Shown: positions 22,741 through 34,929, counted from the stretch's first letter. The stretch is 64,000 nt of DNA from Sarcocystis neurona (GCA_000727475.1 KL647336.1:186001-250000); one strand, 5' to 3'. Notes: generated by a model from the letters alone, not told the origin. Numbers and translations: made by a program.

Positions 22741-23828
22741 ATGCGGAAAGAGAGAGCGAGAGAAAGGCGACGCTGCTACAGCGGAAACTTCTACAAATAA
22801 GTTCCTTAACAAAAGAGAGAAGAAGATAGAGACAAAACGACAGAAAGAAAGAGAGAAACAGGCTCACGCGTGCAGTCTTCTCACATACGCAGCGCCGATC
22901 GACCTCTCCTTGCGCACATGTACGTATACATATATATATATATATATATATTTGCAGGCACGGCAAGGTCGCGACATTGCTCACTTCTCTCCTGACAATT
23001 CAACCTCTCCTGGGCGGGCAGTTTTCGTTCACATATCTACGCGTCTTCTAAACAAGTATGTGTTCGCCCAGAGAAATGGACATCTATATATACATCTATA
23101 TACATATATGTATATATATTTATTTACTAATACATATGTATATACATATTTATACATATATTTATATCTATTTATATATACACACAACCATATTTATATA
23201 TATTTATATCTACGTCTACATAGTCTTGATAGATAAGGATGTATACGCATTCAATACGCATACCTATATACATATATATATATATACGTCTATACATACG
23301 CGTGTTGTATTTCTGAGATGTTCATATGTATATGTATTGACAAGAGCAGAGAGATCCTGACGTATAAAAAAAATGTGAAGAACTGACATCCAGAGACAAG
23401 GCAGAACACGTGGCCCTGTGCAGAAGAAATGGTGCACGCCGAAAATTTTCACGTGGACAGGAAGACATCCATAAGTCTACACACACAGACGCACAGAGGG
23501 GAAACAAATATATGTACATTGCCCAGCAAACCGTAGTCGTATATACGTACACTGCAGAGATAAATCCACTACTGTATATCTATATTACAGAGAGATAACT
23601 GTCCTTTTACACCGCCATGAAGCATGTTGGACAAGAAGTCGGCTGTGTATTTACCAGCGTCAAACAGACACAAACGGCTACACACAGGGCTACTCCTGTG
23701 AACAAGTGAGATCGGCGGCTGCGTACGGCGGTGCAGCAGCCGCAGAGCGGATGGACGCGATTACTTGTGAGGGGGAGAGCCGAAAAAAGGTGGAGTTTGC
23801 GGGTTTTCACTTCTCTGATGAGTTACTC

Positions 23829-23936
23829 ACCCTTCGCCAGGGGCTTCTGTGCAGGGGGACGCAAAATCTTTGACGTCGTTGCCCCCGCGGACGCAGAGGG
23901 ACGTCCCCTACGGGATACCGCGGTGAGCCGGTAGCT
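23829..23936. other. Candidate exon with splice signals on both strands
   Basis: On minus, a good acceptor (TACCTCTCTGCAG) and donor (GTGAGT at 23828) bound 108 bases open in two frames, one reading SYRLTAVSRRGRPSASAG. On plus, acceptor CTTCGCCAG at 23840 and donor GTGAGC at 23923 bound nearly the same bases, read as CAGGRKIFDVVAPADAEG. Neither reading matches a family I recognise. It could be a 5' exon of the RNF10-like gene or part of an unknown plus-strand gene. Confidence 0.3.
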
Positions 23937-24149
23937 CCCTGCAGAGAGGTAGAAAAATGTGTGAGCATTCGTGATTCTTCGATAGTGACTCGAAGGAGGC
24001 GTGCAGAGTCTTCTCTGGCAGACAGACTCCCTCAAGCTGAGAAGCCGAAATGCGTATCCTCCAGCACAGAGGGAGATACTGTGTTCGCTACGGAACGAAG
24101 CAGTACGACCTCCTCACAGGCAGGCACGCACCCTTGCATCTACAAAAAA

Positions 24150-24545
24150 ATACAAATACACACACATGGAGAGGGACGATACACAGAGAAGAGAAGACGA
24201 CAGAGAGAGACGGACAGAGGGAGAGATATAGATACAAAGAAATTGGACGGGAGGTCGACCAAGACAGGTATTCGAAGAGAGAGACAGGGAGATATAGAGA
24301 GAGACCTAGGAAGAATAGAGATACAGAAAGAACACGGGAAAAAAGGACAAAGAGATAGACTTGAAAACCCAGAACTGGAGGTCAGAGGAGACCTGTATAC
24401 GCAGAGCCGACGGAGAAAGATATATGGAGAGGGAGTAGGAGGGAAAGCAAAGCGCAACGGAAAGAGGGACGCACAAAAAAATGCAAAAGAATGACAAACG
24501 GGGAAGTGAAACACGCGAGAGACGTCTCTCTCTCTCTCTCTTTGC
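24150..24545. repeat. GA-rich low-complexity tract
   Basis: Purine-rich sequence built from GAGACAGAGAGA-like units on plus, ending in (CT)n at 24520-24542. Open frames on both strands here are compositional. Confidence 0.7.
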
Positions 24546-24559
24546 GTATCTCAGCCTGT

Positions 24560-26500
24560 ACACAGGGCTGGCAATGGATCGATGCAGCACACTGTACGCG
24601 AAAGACCGCTGCGGCTAGCGTGTGCGAGGGGCGGCGGTACTGAGGGGAAAATTGTCAAATAAGGGAAACACAGGGAAAGGGAGCTACGGAGAGAGAGATA
24701 TGAAGAGGGAGGGAGGCAGACCTCTGTACACATACATTGATCGTTGCAGTAGTGATAGGTGGAGAGGCATGTATAACGACGACATGCGTACTGCATGATC
24801 CACTCGACGGGACACAGGGAAAAACTGGTATCAAAGAAGGGCGCAATTGAGTAACGCTGTGGCGACGATAGTACTAGGGAAGTTTCCGCTAGATTGTCTC
24901 CTATAATTCCAAACAAAGATTTCGTTCTAGCTAATTTCTGTACTGCCGCTGCGGTGTCACTACAGCGGCCGTGGCAAAAACTGTTGAGCCGCAGACGACG
25001 GCGCGCCGCCGTCCGTTCCTCTTCACACCACACCTCGCTGTTTCTCTTCCTTTCGATTCTTTCCTCTTTTTCCCTCTCCGTCTCTCCCCCTCTTTCCACA
25101 CGTGTTGTATGTGTCTTCTTACGTTGAAAAGTGTATGCACTTAGATATGTAAAAATAGATATATGCATAGAGCACGCTTGTGTGCGCCGGTGTAAGTCCG
25201 TATGCGACGGGCGTAGAGGCGGGAGACAGGGAGATGTTGAAAGATAGAGTATCTTTGTCCTGCCTCCAAATCTACATTAAACAGGAGCTAACGTTTAGGT
25301 GGACGTGCTTGTTTGGCTTTTACGTGGGCGCCAGTGCACACAGGTCAGTTATATACGTGCAGAGAGATGGACAGAGAGGGGCGACTCGGCCGTGTGAGAA
25401 AGTGTGCAAGCGCATACATGCAGATACATAGACACATATAGATATATTTGGGTGGTGTCGTTGTTGAGAAATAGGTGCAAGCGTAGATCTTCATGTAATC
25501 TATGTACGGAAAAGCATATATGATTGGTGGCGGTCTGCGTAGGTGGTGAGAGGGAGAGAGAGGGAGAGAGCGATAGGTGAACAGACACGTGGAAATAACG
25601 ACAAATACTCCAGGTAGTGATGTATACGTTTGTGGAGTTGTATTACTATGAGGTAGGCAAACGGCTAGATGGACGTCAGTCTAGAAGCACATCATGTGCG
25701 GGAACACGCATCAATACGTATGATCTCGTACGCAAGTGCGTATTCAAACCTGCTGTAAAGTCACTGGAGGACGTAAAACTCATAGAGCATGTGCAGCGGA
25801 ACGGAAGAACGAAAATACAGTTGCTTATCTGCGTAGTGACGGGTTACACCTATATTTACACGTTAAAGGGTCGTATGGTACAGCAAGCGGAATAAAGAGG
25901 TACTCAAATGCATAGATAAAGCGGTAGATTTGTGGAATTCTAAGTTCCTTGTACTATACAGTGAGTCGTAGTAGCGTAGCAGTGCCCGGTAGATTTGTGG
26001 AATTCTAAGTTCCTTGTACTATACAGTGAGTCGTAGTAGCGTAGCAGTGCCCGGGTACGGACACGCGTGGCGTAGCAGCCCTGCATCCTACAAGAAAAAA
26101 GTTGTCCGCGTATGTATTCTTACACAAATGTATATACATATATATATACATATATCTACATATATTATCGTATACACGCGTACACACCCATGTACATATA
26201 TAAATGTAGAGAGAGAGAAAGATATCCCTGTACACCAGTGTACATACCTGGACGTGTAACTACGCGTAAATACACACGCATATTTTATTTATCCATGTGA
26301 AGGTCTGTGTGCTTTTCTGTGCACAGACAGATGTACGTGTGCAAGTAGATATGTTAACTACGGTGACGTACAACCGCTCACGGGTAGAGATGTACAGAAA
26401 TCCTCCTGAGTGCGGATATCTATCTGTCTCTCTCTCTCTCATATATATATATATACAGATAGATTCGTGTATCGTCTTACGCGGACCTAATACACACGGA
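24560..26500. other. Triplet-poor segment, no assignable gene
   Basis: From here to about 30.3 kb there are almost no CAG/CTG arrays. A minus-strand frame between about 24990 and 24720 reads TKSLFGIIGDNLAETSLV and PVEWIMQYACRRY and has an ordinary amino-acid mix, but no domain is recognisable and no splice pair is convincing. Short plus frames (for example 25617-25895) are equally unassigned. Confidence 0.4.
25922..26053. repeat. Exact 65-base tandem duplication
   Basis: Two consecutive identical copies (25923-25987 and 25988-26052) beginning GGTAGATTTGTGGAATTC. No mismatch is seen, so the event is recent or kept uniform by conversion. Confidence 0.95.
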
Positions 26501-26506
26501 CACAAA

Positions 26507-26529
26507 TGCAGTTCCTTGAAGGAACTGCA
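26507..26529. repeat. 23-base perfect palindrome
   Basis: Arms TGCAGTTCCTT and AAGGAACTGCA surround a single central G. It is one of a cluster of short hairpins in this triplet-poor segment and has the same 11+1+11 build as the one at 27598-27620. Confidence 0.9.
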
Positions 26530-27120
26530 GAGAATGGGAATGGCTTAGATTTGGGAATGTACATTTTCAAGCACACTTGCTACGTGGTAATTGTTTTTAG
26601 TTGCCTTCCATCGCTATCCAAATCTCTTCTGGATACAGCATCATCCCTGTTGTATCTCCCTTCTGCCATAGATGCTATCTGTTTTGAGAATTCCTTTGAT
26701 CCGTGGGCGAAAGGGTGATTTCGCTGAACTAGAGGGAGACAGTGCTACGCCGGAATTTATTCTTTGTATTCATTGAATAGGATTCGCACACGGGAACGTG
26801 TCACTATCACTTAAAGTTTTGAATTCCTCACTACGAGCTCGAGAAATTTATTCGCCTTCGTGGCGGATGCGCTTTGTTGTATTAGAGATATGTGAACCTA
26901 CACCTGCCTTACCGTCGAAGATGCTTGCTGTTCAGTATTCGGCACTCTACCAGCACACCCTACGTAAAAGCATCTGTTGTGTCACGTTTTTGCCACGTTC
27001 CTACTCACTTCCATGTTCTGCGTCTGACGCTTCTACCTCTATATAGTACGACATCGTACTTACCCGTTTGCATCTTTTTCTCTGTCGGTGATATCATTCA
27101 CCTGAAACGCAGGAAGCGTG

Positions 27121-27159
27121 GTCGGTCAAAGACGGGATACTCTTCCGTTTTGAACCGAC
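27121..27159. repeat. Hairpin with 14-pair stem and two bulges
   Basis: GTCGGT pairs with ACCGAC, CAAA with TTTG and ACGG with CCGT. One unpaired base lies on each side, and the loop is nine bases (27136-27144). A possible structured RNA or cruciform. Confidence 0.85.
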
Positions 27160-27444
27160 ACTGTGGCTGAGTTCGAAAAAATATCCGTTGCACAGCGGCC
27201 TCTTAAGTAATACATTCAATCGGATGAAATGATAGGCGCGTTTCCCGTTGCGGTTGAACGCTGTCTTGCAATTTTTATTGCGTGATTGGTGTTTGTATCC
27301 CTCACTGAAGTAGGTAGAGTTCTTGATTACACACTACACTGTACTGTGACCAATCTGTAGCGATATTCACTATATTTATGCAGCCACACCTCCTGTAAGA
27401 CTCTACTATTCAGCCAGTACATCGGTGTTTCGACACTGCTGTCT

Positions 27445-27494
27445 TCACTTCAAAGTGAGTTCCTGTCTACCGACAGGCTCAACTTCCTTGAGCC
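27445..27494. repeat. Three consecutive perfect hairpins, two sharing bases
   Basis: TCACTT/AAGTGA (27445-27458, loop CA), CCTGTC/GACAGG (27462-27477, loop TACC) and GGCTCAA/TTGAGCC (27476-27494, loop CTTCC). The GG at 27476-27477 belongs to both the second and third stems, so those two cannot form fully together. Confidence 0.85.
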
Positions 27495-27597
27495 GTCGCC
27501 TAACCAGCTGACACCTAATACCATTAAATGTGACATGAGTGCCTCCGATAATGGGAGAAATTCTGTAACTGATTTAGAAGAGTTACCCTTTTCTCGA

Positions 27598-27620
27598 ATG
27601 ATACTACCTGGTAGTATCAT
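27598..27620. repeat. 23-base perfect palindrome
   Basis: Arms ATGATACTACC and GGTAGTATCAT surround a single T. The sequence is unrelated to the palindrome at 26507, but the geometry is identical. Confidence 0.9.
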
Positions 27621-28522
27621 CATGTTCTAGAGTCCTGTCACTGTTGATGAATGTACTTTATTTCTGGAACTTGTTATCGTGCACTAGCATGTTGTGGAGC
27701 TCATCAGTGTGCTTGCTTCGCATTTACGTACGGCGTTGTTTCATGTATGATAAAGCAAAATGTTTCTTAAAACGATCCTGCTGCCCGCGGTGTGCGTCGT
27801 GCGCGAAGAATGTTGCTCAGGAAGAAGCTCAGATACAGGTGCTATCTGCAAACGAGAGTCTTCTCAAAACGAGCGAAGTGCCTGCTCCTCTTTGTCCTCG
27901 AAAAACTCCAGCATGCATTTTCGGCTCAATTTTTACTCATCACGAAACGCGTTGATGCGTGAGAATCAGGTCAACCAATGACTTGTCAACAGTGCGGTGT
28001 CTGACTACCAGAATCACCTGGAATACTGCGTTATTTGTGTTCCATTCGACTACACGCAGTCCACCTAGCTACTGAAGTAGGAAGAATGCTTGATGAGCTG
28101 CTGTTTGAGAGCTTTCTCTTTCGGAGTAGAACAAGCATTGTTGAACAAACCCTTCTTCCTGGGCTACTGCTTAGGTACGAAAAACGTAGCTTCGGGCCGA
28201 CAGATATGTAAAGACGTGGCTCCTCTGGCTGTGTCCACAATCTGCTTACTATTCATTCAGTTCTCCCTCTGCTGGCCTTTTTTAACAGCTGCTTCTCGTA
28301 CATACGAAATTGCACGAACTTCTCCTTGGAACGCTAGACAGCCTTCTCAGCAGAAAGGATGCATAAACCTTCTCCGTCCTAGAGTGCGCTGCGCTTGATG
28401 TACAACATGCCGCTTCTATGGATAAACGGTCTTACCTCCTCACGTAGTCTTACTTCTTCTGGTATCCTCCCCGCATTTTGTGGAAGGTGCTATTACTGCC
28501 TTTCCTAGTAGAGTACCGCATC

Positions 28523-28545
28523 CTCCTGTTTGTACAAACCAGGAG
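28523..28545. repeat. Near-palindrome of 23 bases
   Basis: CTCCTG pairs with CAGGAG around the self-complementary TTTGTACAAA, with one extra C at 28539. Confidence 0.85.
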
Positions 28546-28723
28546 AGTAGCGTAACTTTGTTTTTGAACTAATGTACAGAAAAGCGTATTCCTTGCTGAG
28601 TTAATCAGACGGGTGCAACTGCTGTTTACAGCTGTATAGACTGTATTATTAGCGATGTGTCCACCTGGTACTCGCGTGTATACTCGCGCCTACAATCACT
28701 TCACTTTTTTATAGCTGTACCTC

Positions 28724-28751
28724 CTGTTGTTCGTTTTGTGGAAAACAACAG
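28724..28751. repeat. Bulged hairpin
   Basis: CTGTTG pairs with CAACAG and TTTT with AAAA, with loop GTGG and a four-base bulge (TTCG) on the left arm. Confidence 0.7.
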
Positions 28752-29149
28752 CCGCTAGTCCTGACACAGCTGCTTTTATAGACAAGCTTCTGTAATCAAC
28801 GGTCAATTAAACTGTCGCAGTCTGCAGACGAGTGCGTATAAATGCTCCAAATCGATAATTGCTTCGCCCGCATGATCCTATAACCTTCACAGGTGTTGCA
28901 TACCTATACTGATATATCTACCTACATGTGTCCATCTTTCTAATTACATACCGCCGTGTACTTGTAGACAAAGGCATACAGATATTTATTTGTGTACATA
29001 CGCTTACAGACCCGAATATGTGATCATCCGTAGACGGAGATACGAGTGAAACAGTGCAGGCACAGATGTATACCTGTATGGTATATTCATTTACTTGAAT
29101 ATCTGAATACGTACGCACCTGAATCGGCAAAAAATACGCGCGGGCTTCT

Positions 29150-29530
29150 TTAGTGTCGCCATGAATATGTACAGGTGCGTTCCTACGCCCCTATATAGAC
29201 AAGGGGGATCTACACATGTGAACAGGACAGCTGTGCTGCAGGCTTTCTATGCCACTCACAGCTTCGTTTTCTGTAGACACGAATCTATTTTTTGGCAGAA
29301 AAGTCGCCCCCGACAATCGTATACGTATGCGGGGACCTCCTAAATGTCGCCACGAATATGTACAGATGTGTCCCTACGCCCCCATACAGACGAGAGGGAT
29401 CTACACGTGTGAACAGGACAAGTGTGCTGCAGGCGTTCTGTGCGACTCACAGCTTCATTTGCTGTAGACACGAATCTATTTTTTGGTAGAAAAGACGCCC
29501 CCGACAATCATGTACCTATAAGGTTGTGGA
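29150..29530. repeat. 191-base tandem duplication, diverged
   Basis: The copy starting near 29160 recurs 191 bases later, near 29351. Both carry NMYRCVPTP and VNRT.VLQAF in the same frame, followed by HESIFW. The copies differ at scattered bases and mostly keep frame, although the second runs into a stop after HESIFW. No protein family is recognised. Confidence 0.9.
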
Positions 29531-29769
29531 CTATCCCTGTCCTTGGATGAACTTGGCGTTTCATTCTGCAGTAGATTCTTCGTTCTGTTGTATCGTGTGT
29601 CCCGCACATTCAAGTACGCAAGTCCTTCCTTCTTCTCCCTATACGTGTGTGGGCGTATAAGGGCAGAGGCTGCTGTCCCCGGCTTCGTTTTCCGTCGTGT
29701 TCACATGAGAATTTACACTCCTAATATCTGCTTCTTGCGTTGCTGCTTCTCATGAGTCTCCGTTCCTCA

Positions 29770-29796
29770 GTAAGGGAAACTAGACTTTCCCCTTAC
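29770..29796. repeat. Ten-pair hairpin with one bulge
   Basis: GTAAGGG pairs with CCCTTAC and AAA with TTT, with one extra C on the right arm and a six-base loop. Confidence 0.8.
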
Positions 29797-29799
29797 CAA

Positions 29800-32230
29800 T
29801 TTAAACGAATCGGGCAGTATGGCTGAACCGCGCGACATCCCACCTTGCTGTCACAGCCCTCCTTCAGCTACACATCATTATTGCTGGTTGATGGAGTTGC
29901 TGTCTGTTATTATACGAATATACAGAGAGCAACAGAGAGGCAATCTCAGTCTGCGTATTTATAGTTTTGGATTGCAATCATACATGATTGGATGTACCCT
30001 GGGTTTACCTGTGTACACGTTTGTGCTACAGATAAAAATATGTAGGTATACGTATACGAAGATATAGAAATGAGACGAATTATGCATCTATATATCTACA
30101 TCTATAGTTGCGTGCACGGCTATATCTGTGTATACGTAGATCATTCGAATACATGTACACACTCTGACGCATGCAGCATCTATGTGTACATATACATATC
30201 ATATACGGAAGCTGTGTAGTATGTGTACGTATCACGATTCTTTTCTAGGGGTATCTTCTTCTTGTACAGAAACGGCATCCCCCGCCGTAGCCACTGTGAT
30301 ATCTCAGCCGACTTAGGTCTTGAAGATATGGCCTGTGGTAGTGGTAATTATTCAACAGTTAAGGACATATCTCTCTTCTCGCTTGAAGCTGCTGTTGTCC
30401 CGCACATGCCAAGAATGACAGCAGCAGCAGCAGCAGGAAAGCAGGAGCGGCGATGTAGGAGGAGAAGGAGCAGCAGCAGCAGAGAGGAGAAAAGCAGCAC
30501 CAGTTGAAACGAAGTAGCGAAAGGTTCAGAGTCAACAACAGTAGCAGAGCAGCAGCAGACCAGGACCAGCTTAGGCAGCAGCAGCGCATGAAGACATTTT
30601 TCTGCCGCTGCTGCTTCTACTGCTGCTCCTCCTGCAGCTCTTCGCTTGCTCCCGCCACTATTTCGCGTCCTCTGCAGCTTTTCTCTGGACTGGTGTTACG
30701 CCGTTGTGGGTGGTCTTTCACATCCTCGCGATGTGCTGTTGCTGTACAGAGGCGCGTGTTGTACAACGAATCAGCAGGTGACTGAATGTTCACAGGCGGC
30801 ATAGCAGCAGTTCCTTCAAATATTTACTGTAGATCAGACGAGTCGGAGCAGCAGCGCGGCTGCAACCGAAGCAGATGACGAGGAAAGTACAACAACACGT
30901 TGTTAGCCGGTAGCCTAGTGAAATATGGAAGGTTTCCCGCAGCAACAGTACCATGTGGAGAACCGTGGCTGGGAGCGTCTCAGACATGCAGAGAGCCGTG
31001 GAACGCTCTTTGCAAGCGAGGCGGACAACAAGAAGGTTTGAAGGACATGGGTTAATGCTTATTTTCTAGAAAGTCGTCGATGAGATGTGAAATCTTGTGT
31101 ACATTTATAGTGGACAAACACGTACAGCTGTGTGCGGAGGTGTACACAATACAACTACACGTACATATGGAGATATTAAGGTGTATGTCCCTCTATACGT
31201 ACTACCTGTGTGAGTGGAAATATTGTGATGCAAAAAAACACGTCTCTTGCTATAAACTCGTCTCCACCTATTCTTAAGGGTGCGCGGAATATATACGTCT
31301 CTGTTACCTACACGACTGTATACGTAAGGATGCACGTATGTTTGTGGAGGTATATGTTACGTAGGTATCTGTGTTTGCATTTATGCATGCGTGTACTTAT
31401 GCGAATGTATAGGTGTGGCCGCATGTGTGTATATATATATATACATAGAATATATGTGTGTGCACATGTACGTACTGACGTGTGCACGTAGGTACGCGTG
31501 TACATACGCATAAATATATATATATATATGTAATGTATATATATAATGTATATATTGAGGTATGTATGAGCGCAAGCGTGGATTTACACGTAGGCGTATA
31601 TGCATATATATATACACATATATATATCTATATATTTATGTTGTAGATGCAAGAAGGAGGTGTGGATCCTCACCTGATCGAGAATATGTTTGAACACGGG
31701 GAGTATGCCGGTATGTTATACACTATAGGAGACGCACGTTTCTGTTGGTGTCCTGCATGCATACATACAGCGTGTACACACAAATATATTGACTACACGT
31801 ACAATACGAATACGTATATTTTATTACTACGTACCTGCCTTATATACCCCTATACATTGGTGCACATTCATATTGCATACACGCACATACATTTTCTGTA
31901 TGTGAATTATACATCCATATATATATATATATTATTATTATTAGAAACTTGTTCAATGTTTACACCTGCACAATGTTGTATGTTTATATTGTAAACATAC
32001 ACATATATTGTCTTAGTGTACTTTATACATACATATATTGTATTACCCACACGAATCTTGCGGAGGATAGAATTACAGTTCATCCGCAGACGCGTTAGGT
32101 CCTTACATATGTATTACACTCTCTTTCTCTCTATATATGTATCATCTATGTGTATGTCACATGCTTGTGATATGCACGCACGGCTGTGTGTTTAGGAACA
32201 TGCAGAAGGCGAGTCACTGTATAAAATTCC
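29800..32230. other. Region without an assignable gene
   Basis: Unique sequence with GT/TA-rich arrays (30060-30220, 31100-31660, 31800-32060) and a CAG/CTG-rich patch at 30410-30660. No frame with a recognisable domain is seen. Confidence 0.5.
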
Positions 32231-32466
32231 ACTACACCGACACGTACATGGATATTTATCTGTTTTCGTGTGCGTGTCTGTGTGCGTGTGGATAGGGCCT
32301 CCCTGCCTTTGTAAAATGAAGAGGAATCGTCGTTTCTCCTCTATTTCAGAAACACCGACATGCACGTGAATGTTTATCTGTTTTTGGGTGCGTGTGTGTG
32401 CGTGTGTGGATGGATCCTCTCTTCCTCCCTAGAATGGAGAGGACTTCTCCTTGTTCTTCTTTTTCA
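32231..32466. repeat. 118-base imperfect tandem duplication
   Basis: The first copy starts with ACACCGACACGTACATGG and the second, 118 bases later, with ACACCGACATGCACGTGA. Each runs through TTTATCTGTTTT, a GTGTG run and a pyrimidine tract ending in TTTCAG. Each copy therefore ends in a plausible 3' splice site, and the second is followed by CAG-rich sequence. Confidence 0.75.
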
Positions 32467-33165
32467 GTAGCAGCAGGAGGGAAGCGAATCCGCAGCCGCA
32501 GTGGCAACAACAAGTACGTAAGACTTCTGCAGCGGCAACAACAGCACGTGCTGCAGCTGCTGCGATGCTGGCGAGACTCGATCTGCTTTGAGGAGGGCGC
32601 GAGAGGGAGATGGAAGCTTCTTTGGACGTAGCAGCAACAGCAGTAGTCCTAGCAATAGCAGCAGCAACAGCAATGGGTTTCGCAGCAGTAGCACCGGCGG
32701 CAGCCGCAGCAGCGGCAACAACTTGCAACCCCCGCAACAGGAAACTACCCCTCGCAGCAGTAGCACCTGCACTAGCAGGAGGAGCAGCAGCAACGGTGCG
32801 CAGCAGCAATAGCAGCAACAGCGGTTTTTTCGCAGTGTGTCGCGTGTACTGTGACACCTAAATGATGCGTTCTGGTGGTGTTGCTTGAAGGAGGGTGGAA
32901 GTCGCGTGCCGCAGTACTTTCAGCTGAGATAAAACAGCAGTAAGAGCCTCCCCTTCAGTGCCAGTGCTGCCAGCAGTAGCGTCATACTACTCCTCGCCTT
33001 GGGTGATGAGAGCGCGCATTTCGCCCAGCAGCCAGCGAGCGCGAAGGCGCTGCTGCTGCAGGTTCGAAGTCCCTGTGCATATTATTTCGGTTTGTCTATT
33101 CACTGTTCGCTGTGGCCGAACGCGCAGCAGGAACGGGGGGAGGGCGGAAGCTGCAAGAGCAGCAC

Positions 33166-33198
<33 letters not shown>

Positions 33199-33420
33199 GG
33201 CGGGCGTCAAGATCTAGATACAACTTGCTGGAGCAGCAGTAGACCTGCAAGCAGCGGCGAAAACAGTCTCCGGCAACAAGTGGCAGGACTGCCTCCGCCG
33301 CAGAGCTGCACTCCACCACAGACACCAGCAGCAGCAGGAGGCGCAGGAGGAGAACCAACAGCAGCACGGTGGTAGCGGTAGGAGGGAAGGGGGAAGGGGA
33401 GATGTAGGAGCCGCAGCACG
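32467..33420. repeat. CAG-rich patch and (CA)n run
   Basis: CAG/CAA arrays at 32467-32820 and 33230-33370, and a perfect (CA)n run of about 36 bases near 33162-33197. Open frames in all orientations are compositional. The second copy of the 118-base duplication supplies an acceptor just before the first array, so an Ala/Ser-rich exon on plus is possible but unproven. Confidence 0.6.
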
Positions 33421-33429
33421 ACGGTCGCA

Positions 33430-34440
33430 GGGAGATACTTGCTCGGAAGAGTGTAAATTAGACGGGTGTGGCGGATGCTGTCCGGTGTGTGTGGGCGGGT
33501 CGCTGGTACACCGGCGCAACTTTCGCTCGCTGCGTCTACTGGGATGTTGTTCTCATCTTTTCTGTCGGCTTCTCTTCTTCTCTCGTTTCTTCTATTAAGG
33601 AGATGGTCCCTGCGTAATTCGCTGCGCTCCGTCACTGCTGTTGCGTCGCCTGGAGGATAATCGTCAGCTCTCTTCGCGCAGCACTGACGGCGAGCGCACG
33701 CGTGCGCGTAGCCAGCGCCCTGTCGTCCGTGTGATTTTTTTTTTTCTTGTGTAGAACGGTGCCGCGAGCTGCAGACCGCGGTTTTTTGCCGTTTCGCGGC
33801 TTGTTGCCGGCACACTGCCTCGACCAGTGGACGCTGAGTGGGGCGGGCGCCGCATAATACCAGGCTTATTTCCCGCACTTTCTCCCCGGCTGGTAACGGG
33901 CTTTTTTTCTGGGCGCGGCGGGGGTTCCCCTCCTCTTCACGGCGTGGGGGGGCACGGTTTATTGCTCGATATTTTAGAGAGACGGAAAGAGAAGGAGGGA
34001 TCGACTGAGTTCACTGCAGCGTACGGCTCCGCAGCTCGTGTCTATTCCCCCTCTTTTGCCGCTGACGCTCTGAGCGAGTAGACGGTAACGCCCTGACACG
34101 CAAAAAGAACGTCGAGACCTACGGATCAAGTTTCCGTCCTCCTCTGCTGCCGCACAAAACGGCAGCGTTTCCGAATTTTTCCCCTAGGCGACGCGTCCAC
34201 AAAGTTCGTCTCCCGTGCGTTCCTTCTAGCGGGGCAGTGGTGATGGAGTCCGCGCGTATTTCCTTCGTGTGTTACGTGTCTGTCGGTGAACGGTTTTCCG
34301 AGGGTTATCCGCCCCTGCGCTGAGATGCGGATAGCACGCTGTCAGCACTGAACATAACACTGGGTTTACGAAAGTGTCTATTCCTAGCGAATCAATTTTT
34401 TGCCGTTTGTTTTCTTACGTAGCGTAGACGACCTCCGGCC
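33430..34440. promoter_or_regulatory. CpG-rich unique segment, possible promoter or leader region
   Basis: This kilobase has many CG dinucleotides, homopolymer T runs and no repeats, unlike its surroundings. It lies about 2 kb upstream of the START-domain gene. No TATA box or start signal can be fixed, so the regulatory role is a guess from composition and position. Confidence 0.25.
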
Positions 34441-34795
34441 TCCTGTTATCCTTTTTTTGTTCGCGTCTCTTCCGACGATTTCTTTCTCCGCCGGTGCACC
34501 ACGGCCAAGCCGCTACCCCGCAGAACGGGGAAGAGTACCCTTCCCACAGCAGACAGCGGATCGATAGACAAAACCGGCGCGACCTCAAGGGTGGTAGTCT
34601 CTGGGTATTATTCTGGTTTTTTTTTCCCAGTACTGCCGTGGAGGAGCGGAGAATATGTGTGGCCACAGCAGAAAAGCTGCTGGGCTGCTGCAACTGCTGC
34701 CGCGTTTCCAGTGCTACGTGTGCCGCGCGAAGAGGAGGCGTAGCAGGAAGTGGAGAAGGAAGACGCCCGCAGAACGTTCTTTTTTTTGAAAAAAG

Positions 34796-34929
34796 CAGTT
34801 CCGTGACGCGCCTTGTAGGGGAATCCTGCGAGTAGTAGTGCAGATCCATAGAAAAAATTTCAGTTCCGTGACGCGCCTTGTAGGGGAATCCTGCGAGTAG
34901 TAGTGCAGATCCATAGAAAAAATTTCAGT
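34796..34929. repeat. Exact 65-base tandem duplication
   Basis: Two consecutive copies (34796-34860, 34861-34925) starting CAGTTCCGTGACGCGCC, with no mismatch seen. The period equals that of the unrelated duplication at 25922. Confidence 0.95.

Larger units (their letters stand above)
26530..29150. other. Triplet-poor segment without an assignable gene
   Basis: Only short frames occur (longest about 100 codons, for example 27644-27955 and 28090-28398 plus). No domain, splice pair or RNA gene is recognised. What stands out is the density of short perfect inverted repeats, listed separately. Confidence 0.5.

Noticed and set aside
26500..28900. Possible nuclear copy of mitochondrial DNA or a retroelement
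   Set aside because: No cytochrome, rRNA-fragment, reverse transcriptase or integrase motif could be read in any frame.
33050..33080. GGTTCGAAGTCC resembling a tRNA B box
   Set aside because: No matching A box, acceptor stem or anticodon arm could be drawn around it.
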